Shown here piece by piece: positions 37,465 through 47,200 of a stretch of DNA of 64,000 nucleotides. A model generated the notes under the pieces. That model had not been told where the DNA came from. It did no database searches and saw only the letters and a program-made list of their open reading frames with translations. Origin of the DNA: Closterium sp. NIES-65 (taxonomy: Eukaryota > Streptophyta > Zygnematophyceae > Desmidiales > Closteriaceae); NCBI GenBank assembly GCA_948144175.1, contig CANXME010000553.1:248001-312000 (forward strand), given 5' to 3'. The translations under genes were made by a program, and so were the position numbers. Every line of letters begins with the position of its first letter. The stretch's first letter is position 1.

Positions 37465-39118
37465 ATGGATGCGCGAAGTCCAGGCGAAGGGTCAGCCTTT
37501 CCTTTACAATCCCTTCCCGACGAGCTCTTGCTGCAATGCCTAGCTCGCGTTTCCTCCGATTCAGACCCAGGATGCCTGCGACTCCGGGGGGTTTGCGGAA
37601 AATGGAGGAAGTTGCTGACGTCAGATAGCTTTTTGGATCTCAGACGTCAGGTCGGGAGAGCGACAGAGTGGTTGGTGACTCTGACTTGGCGGATTGAGGG
37701 AGGATTGCTCTGCAAGCTGTTCGACTCGTTTTCCACCAAGTGCCAGGTTGGTAGCCCGCTCGCTTATTTTTATTTTACCCATTCTTTTGAGTAAGAGTGC
37801 ATACACGACCTCGTTGCGAGCGTTTTCTCTTCAAGCCGTTCTTGTTTCACCACATTATTAATGTGAAGGTTTTCTTGACTTTCGTACTGGCCTGTTGTAA
37901 CTCGTTCTTTGTACGTGGCAGAGACTACCATGTTCATTCAACGGTCTTCCCCCATCCCGCCAATATTTCGGAGTGACTTCAGTCGGTCATACGGTTTACG
38001 TTATCGGAGGACAGACCATAGACAACACAGGAATAATGACTGACTTAACCTTCTCTGCTGCAGTTGACTCCTATAACCCACTGACAAACACATCAAGGTC
38101 GCTTCCGCCACTCAAAACTCCGCGCAGCAGATTCGCGTGTTGCGCTTCTTCAGACGCGATTTTCGTTATTGGAGGTGTTACCAGCGCGTATGAGGTGCTT
38201 TCCTCAATTGAAGTGTTCGATTTGAGGCAAGAGTGCTGGCTAGAAGCATCAAGTCTGCCAGCACCCAGACAAGGAGCTCACGCACAGATTATTGGGAACC
38301 GGCTGTACGTTCTTGGGGGTTGTTCATCCCCGTTAGAAGACACAGACCCCAGCTACACCCTTTTCGTGTGCGAGCTTCCGATTCTCAGTAGCAGCAGCAA
38401 CACCACCACCACAATCATACCATCCAGCAGCAGTAGCAGTCAATGCACCAGCACCGCCAATTCCAATCTCAACCCTAGACAGGCTCAACGCAGTATCATC
38501 TTGGAGTGGAGGGAAGCTGCCAGTCTACCTGTTCCACGAACTGGTTTCCAGACAGCTGTGCTTCACAACAGGCTATGTGTGATTGGTGGTGCAGCAGCTG
38601 AACCTGATGGATGGCAAGCAGCAGAGGGTCAAGTGGGAGAAGGAGGAGGTTGGGAATCAAGAGGGTGGGTGTGCTTCAATTTCCCGCTGGTATATGACCC
38701 TGGCACAGATGAGTGGAAGCTATGGAGACAGGGTCACAGCAGCGTTCAGCCACTTTCCTCTCATGACTCGTTCTCCTCTCCATCCAACTTCCTGTTGAAC
38801 CCACCCTCTTCTCCACCTTCCCTTCGGCCAATCACAGGTGCTGAGCACAGGTTGGCGTGCCAGCACAGAGCATGTTATGGTTACCAGAGCAGGGGTTATG
38901 CATGTGTAGCCCTTAATGGGGATCTGTTCCTAGTCAGGAGGTGTGACCAGAGTAGGAACAGCTACTGCAGGCACATCCACAGATTTGACATCTCCCTGGC
39001 AAATTCAGGGTATGGGGCGGCATGGGAGTGTATACAGCGGACACGAGCATACTCTTCTCTACTTACGGAGGCAGGAGATTGCTGGGAGCATTCCGTTGCC
39101 ATAGCTATAATTTGTTGA
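37465..39118 (+). CDS. F-box/kelch-repeat protein
   Basis: Two exons, 37465-37746 and 37922-39118, join in phase 0 and give 492 residues (522 if the in-frame upstream ATG at 37375 is used). Residues about 12-55 form an F-box (LQSLPDELLLQCLARVSSD...CGKWRKLLTSDSFLDLRRQ). Kelch repeats follow, with GG-turn signatures (VYVIGGQ, IFVIGGV, LYVLGGC, LCVIGGA) and the typical spaced aromatic residues. A Ser/Thr/Asn-rich insert lies near bases 38385-38470. Such proteins are substrate adaptors of SCF ubiquitin ligases: the F-box binds Skp1/ASK and the kelch propeller binds the target. The target is not evident. The gene converges with the UVR/SnoaL gene, with 323 bp between stops. The 37465 start is preferred because the F-box follows directly. 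Confidence 0.88.
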
Positions 39119-39441
39119 TTTTGAGTGCTATGTGGATGCTGCGCTGACTCTTCAGTGCTACCTATCCAGACCTGTGAAGGATTCTTGACAACTGCTTCCC
39201 AACCTTGCTCACACTTTACTTGAATGGGGTGGAGAATGCAAAGTTGAATGGGGGCGCTGGAAGCCCACATTGCGGTTGCTTCGGCAGTTTCTGATTCTAC
39301 ACTCCAAGGCAAAGATTCGTTGTTCTCTTACAAAAGTAGGCAGAAATGACACGAATGCATCCCAGTCCTTTTTCAGTGACTAGTACTGAATGCATCTGAA
39401 TGCAGAATGCAGCCATACTGTGTGTTGCACCAGAGGCACTC

Positions 39442-41257
39442 TTAAAATCCCATCGTCCTGCTTGATGGTGGGGCTGGACTCCCCTGGTGGCAGCACATGA
39501 GCCATTGACTGCCGACCTTCTCAAACACGTTCGTTGCCACCACTCTGAGAGGGGAGGGAGGAAAAACAATGGGTGGGAGGTTACCGTACCGCACATAACT
39601 TGAGAGCTCCATGCGATAATCTTGAGCCATCTTAACGGCATGGGTCTCATGTGTTGAAATAAATCAACATATGGTAAGTATTGGCTCTCAAGTCCCTCAT
39701 GGTGTACCCACCTGCCAGCAGAGCCTGCTGACTTGATGACCTCGACACAAGTCACCACTGCCATGCTGCCCCGCACATGGCATGCCACGTCTTCCAGTGT
39801 GATGCTGAGCTGGCGGTTCATGCCGTCAAATATAAGCTCCCAGCTGTTGAGCACCTGTGGTGGAGGCAGCAGGGTAGTGAAGAGAAATGCTGAGGGGTAG
39901 TGAAAAAGGGTGACATGGAAAAGGAAGAGGGAACCATGTGTACCGCGTCGACCATAAGTCAAGAGGGACGCGGGAGCGGCACAGAAAGGACACCTACATT
40001 GACACCGCTGTGTGCGTGCACTGTTGCAGTAGCCCGGCGCTCCGCATCTCACCATATCGTATCCAGAGATCGTGTTTGCTCCAGGGTGTATGCACTGCAC
40101 ATGCTCTCCTCTCGCCCACACGCGGCGCATGAGCCTGAGGTCAGCGGCACCGAATGCCCGGTAGAACAGGGCGTTGGCTGCAATCACTGCTGCCTCGTTG
40201 TCTGACTGAAGGCGCCTGGCGTGGGGGTAGAGGAAACAGGAAGGAAAATGCGCAATGGGAATGGGATGCAAGTGAGAATGGATCGTGAAGGGCGTTTCAG
40301 GAACCTGAACATATGCAGCCGTATTTGAACCTGAGCCCGTGTTATTTTTACCTGATTTCATACACTTTCAAGCCCCGTCACCTGACTGACAACTGCAACC
40401 TTCTTCACCTGGACTATTTTTAGTTTTGTCTGAACGCAGCTGCAAATGAAACTCCGTATTTTCACCTGAGCCTATCCCTGAGCCCAGCGGCAGCGACGTA
40501 ATCCTCTGCCTGCACAGCTGCATCAAGCTCCCGCTCCAGCCGACTCATGGTGAGAGCCACGGCCTCGGGCTGGATCACAACGGGAAAATGAGAACGGGAA
40601 GTGGGCGGAGAGAAACGAGGGGCCAGAGAAGAAACGTGAGGGGGGAAGGGGAAATGGGGGAGAGAAGGTGGGGGGGCGGGGGGGGGGGGGGAGGAACGCG
40701 ATGGGGGAAGGGGGGGATGGGTGGGGAGGGGGAAAGGAAAAGGAAGTAGTACACTGGCAGAGAAACTTCGAATCAGCCGATGGAAACACCAAGAAATCTG
40801 AGAGGAGAGGGAGGTGGGGGGACGGGAAGATATGGGCTGGCCGAGAGCCGAAAATGGTCGCTTGAAAATGGAAAATTCCGTCGCCACGTCAGAGCACGTC
40901 ACTCACATCCGACTCATCGCTGTCGTCAGCGTCATCTCCGCCACTACCGCTGCCACCGCTGCTACTGGCGGCTCCCACCCATCCCCTCTCATGTTGATCG
41001 CTCCTTGACCTAAAGCGGAGCCCAGATTGCAGCGCTTCGTCATGATTCGCACGAGGTGCGAAGCTGGTAAAGGGTGCTTTACTGGTTGGCGATCCCCGTG
41101 AGGTTCGGTACCTCGCCACTGACAATGCTCTCGCATGGCGATAACGCTGTGATCCGACAATTTGAAGGTCGCGCTGGAATGTCACAAGGCCATGGGGTCG
41201 ACCTTGGGCGTTCGGAAGAGGAGGCTTGAAGAGTGGGGCTGAACAAGCGGTCGCCAT
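39442..41257 (-). CDS. Plastid-type UVR motif + SnoaL-like (NTF2 fold) protein
   Basis: Five minus-strand exons (40907-41257, 40466-40569, 40053-40215, 39712-39854, 39442-39544) join in phase and give 287 residues. The N terminus (about 80 residues, rich in Ser/Arg/Ala, few acidic residues) resembles a chloroplast transit peptide. An acidic Gly/Ser/Asp stretch follows, then a UVR motif (MSRLERELDAAVQAEDYVAAAGLRDRLR). Last is a SnoaL-like domain (LFYRAFGAADLRLMRRVW, CIHPGANTISGYDMV, SWELIFD, VRGSMAVVTCVEVIKSAG, VVATNVFEKVGSQWLMCCHQGSP). Similar UVR + SnoaL proteins exist in plants; their exact role is unknown to me. UVR motifs usually mediate protein contacts. The 41257 ATG is chosen because it starts the transit-peptide-like region; one upstream in-frame ATG exists (41296). 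Confidence 0.85.
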
Positions 41258-41337
41258 AAGGATACGTAGATACGTGGATATATGCGCACGAGTCAAAAAA
41301 ATATAATATATTTATAAAATCTACATAAGTACTACGT

Positions 41338-41409
41338 GGTCCCATGATCTAGCGGTTATGATGTCAGACTCTGAATCTGAATGCCCGAGTTCAATTCTCG
41401 GTGGGACCT
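41338..41409 (+). tRNA. trnQ-CUG: tRNA-Gln (CUG anticodon)
   Basis: A full cloverleaf can be drawn. The acceptor GGTCCCA pairs perfectly with TGGGACC, the discriminator is T, and the anticodon stem TCAGA/TCTGA encloses loop CTCTGAA with anticodon CTG. The T-stem CCGAG/CTCGG has loop TTCAATT, and the D-arm carries AGCGGTTA. No intron and no encoded CCA, as expected for a nuclear gene. It lies 80 bp upstream of the start of the UVR/SnoaL gene, on the opposite strand. Confidence 0.93.
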
Positions 41410-42581
41410 TGTCGTTGCTGTGCTAGATTGCTTAAATAGTTGTTTTGCATTTGTGGCCATTTCGCTCTGATCGATCCGCTTCTGTGCAACAGCTTACAGA
41501 CGATCAGGTCCAGTGCTATCGATGTATCGAGAATGACCTACAACGGGTTATGGGGAAGCAAGAACAGCACATGACCACGACTCTCGGCCTTGGTTCTTTA
41601 CAGTCTGAACCTAAAACCCAATGGCACGATTTTGGGGGAGGATGAGTTGAGATGGGATGAGATGGGATCTTGGGATTTGTTCATCCTTGCGGCTGGGCCC
41701 ACTCCCCCACCCACGCATCCCCACCCCACCATTGTCCATGCGCGCCACGCACCGAGCCAAAACGAATGGGATGTTGCTTGCTCGTCCTTGCGCCCAAGGC
41801 CCACCGTCCCTAGACATTCTGTTCCCTCCCTCCCTCCTCTCCCCTCCCCTCCCCTCTGCACCACGTCCCCCCCTGCCCTGGCCCTCCTTCCCCCATCCCA
41901 CCCTTCCCTTTCGTTTGATTGCTATGATTCCGCGGAAGATCCTGCTGAATTCGATTGTGCGCTTGTAGTGTGCACGATTGCCGCGCAAAATCTGGCAGTG
42001 AGAGCATCAAGCCACTTCCTTCCACTCCCGTTCGCTTTTGTTCGCTTCTCTCCCGTCCATAGCCTCGCTGTGGACGACAAACAGCAGAGAATCTAAGAAA
42101 GGACTGATACGGGGGCAGCGCTTTTGTCAGTAGGGAAGCTTGTTCCCCTTCCCATGTGCCAAGGACCCTTATCCAGCACCGACAGTGCAATGTCGACAAT
42201 TCCTGCATCACTTCTCGCTTCCTGGCGAAAGCTGATGCGAAACAACGGGCCCTTGATTGCAAGCCCCTTAGCTCATCCAGTCCGGATCCAGCGCAACACG
42301 AAGCGTCGTTTGTCACTCATTTCGTTTGAAAATACTACAAAGACCCACCTCCCCTTCCATTCTTCAGCAATTCCAGCTTCTCACATCTTGTGATCAATTT
42401 TACTGCTCCAGTTCTCGTCAAGTGTCCGCACAGCACTCCTGCCGTTTCCCAGCCTTCCCAGGCTTGAAACCCTTCGCACAGGTTGTGTTATATTCCTGAG
42501 CCCAATCTCTCTCACTAAATGGCTTCAATCCCGACCTACAGCTGGACCTCCACTGGCTGATCCCTCGAGCCTGTCGCAGTC
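41410..42581. other. No gene recognised; probable upstream region of the PADRE gene
   Basis: Mixed sequence with a C-rich stretch near 41820-41900. A short first exon of the PADRE gene may lie here, because PADRE proteins usually start a few residues earlier (MGN-type). I could not place one with confidence. Confidence 0.4.
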
Positions 42582-43040
42582 ATGCTCCCAGACGGCTCCG
42601 TGCGCCTCTACGATTTGGAGACCGACCGCGTTACAGCACGCAAAGTCCTCGCCGACTTTCCCGACCATGATCTCTTCGCAGCGTCTCCGTCGAGCGGATT
42701 TGAGCCGATGTCGCCGAAGCGCGTGCTCAAACCAGGCGGAACTTACCAAATTGTTCTGAGCAATTGCGTGCACCTACCGCCCATGCAGCCCTCCTCGGAT
42801 TACATTCAATCTTCCGGGAGCCATTTTCCAATGGATCTAGACGCTATCTGCTCTGAGATGCGAAATTACGACTTCAGACACGTCGAGCAAGGCGCATGCG
42901 ATTTTGGACCGTCGGTTTCCACGATGACGGGCGTTGACACGCCCACTGTGAGCGGAAGCGTCCGGGACACCGATGCGTCTACATTTTCGACGGAAGTAAC
43001 AAACATCAGCAGCAGTTCAAGCATTAACACTGCTGGCAGC

Positions 43041-43176
43041 TGTCAGAACATATCTATAGCTTATACTGCTGTGTAGGCTGTAGTGGGGTATCCCATAGGG
43101 GGTACAACCCAGTTAGGGTTTCATATTTGTACTGCTTTCATTCATAGTTCATTCATTCCTGCTTACTCTTTTCACA
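43041..43176 (+). repeat. 5' LTR of the young copia element
   Basis: 136 bp, TG...CA ends, identical base for base to 50364-50499. Confidence 0.97.
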
Positions 43177-43915
43177 TGGTATAGAGCGGGTTCCCTGTGG
43201 AACTCTGCCTAGGGCCCACCGAAGCGCGCCCCGAGGCGCGCTCAACTTTTTTTTCCGCTATCGAGCGACCCTCCGTGTCGCCTCCCTCCCACACGCGGCC
43301 CAGCCGCCCGCTAAGTCGCGGCCCCAGCCGCCCGCTACGATCGCGGCCCCAGCCGCCTGCTCGACGCGGCCACCCCAGCCGCCTGCTCGACGCGGCCCCC
43401 AGCCGCCTGCTCGACGCGGCCCTGCCGCCCGCTACGCCGCGGCTGCCGCCTGCTACGACCGCGGCCCCCCAGCCGCCTGTTCGACCGCGGCCCCGCCGCC
43501 CGCTCCTGTCGCGGCCCCCAGCCGCCTACTCGACGCGGCCCCCAGCCGCCTGCTTGACGCGGCCCTGCCGCCCGCTACGCCGCGGCCGCCGCCTGCTACG
43601 ACCGCGGCCCCGGCCGCCTGCTACGACCGCGGCCCCAGCCGCCTGTTCGACCGCGGCCCCGCCGCCCGCTCCTGTCGCGGCCCCCAGCCGCCTGCTCGAC
43701 GCAGCCCCAGGCTGCCTGCTCGACGCGGCCCTGCCGCCCGCTACGCCGCGGCCGCCGCCCACTACGATCGCGGCCCCGGCCGCCTGCTACGACCGCGGCC
43801 CCAGCCGCCTGTTCGACCGCGGCCACGCCGCCCGCTCCTGTCGCGGCCCCGGCTGCCTGCTCGCACGGCCTCGCCGCCCGCTACTACCGCGGCCCCGGCC
43901 GCCTGCTCGACCGCG

Positions 43916-43951
<36 letters not shown>

Positions 43952-44249
43952 CTACTACCGGGAGCCGAGCCGCCCTGCAGCCGAGCCGCCCGGGAGCCGA
44001 GCCGCCCTGCACCCGAGCCGCCCTGTCGCCGAGCCGCCCAGGAGCCGAGCCGCCCTGCCCCCGAGCTGCCCTACCGCCGAGCCGCCCGGGAGCCGAGCCG
44101 CCCTGCGCCCGAGCCGCCCAGCACCCGAGCCGCCAGGTCGCTGAGCCGCCTTTCTGCATACCTACTCGACCTGCCCTGCCTGGTGAGCACAGTCCCACTG
44201 CCACTGCGAGCTCTTTCCCTACTGCTTGCACTGCGTCGCTGTCGTCGCC
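43177..44249 (+). other. Copia leader: GC-rich tandem repeat and poly-C run
   Basis: Between the LTR and gag lie tandem CGCGGCCCC(AGCC)GCCTGCTCGAC-type units (about 43300-43910), a run of 33 C (about 43916-43948) and GAGCCGCCC(GG/TG) repeats (about 43960-44150). An open frame spans this but is Pro/Arg-rich repeat with no domain. I read it as an untranslated, highly structured leader. Confidence 0.75.
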
Positions 44250-47200
44250 ATGGCTACCCCTAGTGTCCTAGCTTTTGACGCTGAGGGTCGCGCCATTGAT
44301 TTTGAGGTCTGGTTGGACGACCTGCAGCTGTTCTTACAGTGCGACAGGGCTGACGGCCTTTCTCTCTTTGACCTCACCTCTGGCGCCTCTCCTGCTCCTG
44401 CTGCTGATGCTGATCCCGCTGTCCGCTCTAAGTGGGCCACCCGCGATGCTGCTGCACGTCTTGCTGTGCGTCGCCACCTCCCTACCTCTGAGCGTGCGCA
44501 CTTTAGTCAGTACAAGAGTGCTCAGACCTTGTACGACGCTGTAGTTGCGCGCTACTCCTCCCCTGCCACTGCTGCACTGAGCCGTCTCATGCTTCCCTAC
44601 CTCTTTCCTGACCTCTCTGCCTTTCCCACTGTCGCTGACCTCATTACGCACCTCCGCACTAGTGACACTCGCTACCGCGCCGCCCTTCCTGCTGAGTTCT
44701 GCGCTAAGAACCCCCCCCCCATGTACATCGCTCTCTACTACGTAGTCGCACGCCTCCCTGACTCCCTTCGCGTCGTCAGGGACCACTTTCTCGCAGTCTG
44801 TCCCACCACTCTCACCGTCGACCTCCTCGAGAAGGCCCTCCTTGCAGCGGAGAAGAGCATAGTCGCTGTAGGTGCTTCTCGTGGTGACCCTCGCACCCCC
44901 ATCTTTGAGGGGTGCTCTCCTTCCCCCTTGCTGCCCTCTGTTGCCTCTGCTGCTGCTGCCGACCTGCTTGGTCTTGAGTCGGTCGGCGCGGCGTCTGCCC
45001 CTAGTGGGAGACGTCGCTCCAGCAAGGGCAAGGGGGGCAAGGGCGCGGGTGGAGCTGGAGGGGGCGGTGGCGGTGGCGGCGGTGGCGGCGGAGGGAGTGG
45101 GGGTGGCGGCGGGGCTAGTGGCGGGGGTGGTGGTGGTGGTGGCGGCAGCAGCGGCGGAGACGGTGGTGGTGGTGCCAGCGGTGGTGGTGGAGGCAGTGGC
45201 GGAGGTGGAGGCGGCGGAGGTGGAGGCAGTGGAGGCGGCAGCGGAGGAGGCAGTAGTGGTGGAGGAGGTGGAGCTGGTCGGGGTGGTACCCAGCAGCGTA
45301 GCGGCAGTGGTGGTGGCCAGCGCTCGCACCGGCAGCAGCAGCAGCGCTCGCGGGACATCCCTTCGCCTCAGCAGCTTCGTGAGTGGTACGCTGGGCGTCA
45401 GAGGGGTGGGGGTACTGGTCCCTGCACCTACGTTCTTCGTTCCGGCGACCGCGCGGGTGAGCAGTGTGGGGGTGCCCACGCCACCCAGCGCTGCTTTGGC
45501 CGCCTGACGGACGCTTGGCGTCAGCAGTTCCCTGGGGCTAGTGAGATCCCTCGCTGGGATGAGCTTCTCAGGGCTGGTGTAGCGATCTTTGATCTTGATT
45601 TTGATGCTATCCTTACTGCTATGTATGTTGTGGATTATAGTGAGGAGAATGAGGGTTACCGGTGTTTTCAGCCCGACCCGGGCATTGGTACTGCTGCGCT
45701 AGGTGCTTGTGAGGCTGCTGCTCTAGGTGCCAGTGCGTCTGCGCTCTCAGGTACTGGTGAGACTGCGCTCTCAGGTACTGAGTCGTCCTCGTCCTCCCTC
45801 ACTTTCACACTTGACTCCGGAGCTTCTCGCTCCTTCTTTCGAGACCGCACTACCCTTTCGCCGCTCGCCAGGCCGGTTGCGGTCTCCCTTGCTGACCCCT
45901 CTGGGGGTCCTGTCCTGTCTCACTTCTCCACTGTCCTCCCGTGTCCGGCTGCCCCTTCGGGCACCCTGTCGGGTCTGTACCTTCCCTCGTTCTCTACGAA
46001 CTTGGTGAGTGGAGCGGACCTGCAGGATGGGGGTGTTCACCAGTTCACTCCTGCGCGTCAGAGGGTGACCCACTGCACGGAGGCTCGCACAGGCCGACAC
46101 CTGGCCACGTTCTCACGTCGGCCGGGGTCGAGTCTCTACACCCTGACCGTTGAGTCTCCTCCTGTCCCTGCGTCTGGTCAGGTGGCTGCGTCGGGTCAGG
46201 TACTTGCTGCTGCGTCCCGGTCAGGTCCTGAGTCTGCCCCCTGTTCTTGTCGCCTCCTGTCTCACGAGACTCTCCTGTGGCACCACCGTCTTGGCCACCC
46301 CTCCTTGCCCCGTCTTCGGAGCATGGCTTCCCGTGTCCTTGTCTCTGGTCTTCCCCAGTCTCTCCCTCCTCTCCCCTCCGGGCCAGGACCTTCCTGTGTC
46401 CCCTGTGTCGAGGGTCGCCTCCGGGCTACTCCTCACTCCTCCCACTTCCCCCCGACAGAGGCTCCCCTGCAGACGCTTCACATGGATGTGTGGGGCCCAG
46501 CCCCCGTCCGTGGGCAGGGTTACGAGCGCTACTTCCTGTTGGTGGTTGACAACTACTCGCGTTACACCACAGTCCTCCCCTTGCGCAGCAAGGGTGCGGT
46601 CACTGAGGTGCTGATCGACTGGATCCGCGAGGCTCGTCTCCAGCTCAGGAAGAGCTTCGGCTCGGACTTTCCTGTTCTGCGTCTGCACTCTGACAGAGGC
46701 GGAGAGTTCTCTTCTCGCCTTCTGCGAGACTACTGTCGTGCACGGGGGATCCGCCAGACCTTCACGCTTCCGGACTCACCACAGCAAAATGGGATTGCTG
46801 AGCGCCGCATTGGCATGGTCATGGATGTCGCTCGTACGTCCATGATGCATGCGGCTGCCCCCCATTTTCTGTGGCCGTTTGCGGTGAGGTACGCGGCGCA
46901 TCAGCTCAACCTTCACCCCCGGGTCTCTCGGCCAGCGATGTCCCCAGCCTTGCTGTGGACGGGGAAGGTTGGCGATGCGTCTGTGTTCCGTGTCTGGGGA
47001 TCTCGGGCGTTTGTCCGCGACTTGTCTGCGGACAAGCTGTCCCCTCGTGCTGCTCCCTGTGTCTTCCTTGGCTTCCCCACTGACGCCCCAGGGTGGCAGT
47101 TTTACCACCCCTCCTCTCGTCGTGTTCTGTCCTCCCAGGACGTCACGTTCGACGAGTCAGTCCCCTTCTACCGTCTCTTCCCCTACCGCACTCCTTCCCT

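Noticed and set aside
43197-44144. 315-codon Pro/Arg-rich frame before the copia gag
   Set aside because: It is the GC-rich leader repeat of the element, without recognisable domains; gag clearly starts at 44250.
44334-45479. Antisense frames of 200-380 codons opposite gag
   Set aside because: Mirror of the Gly-rich and GC-skewed coding strand. Ser/Thr/Ala or Pro repeats only.
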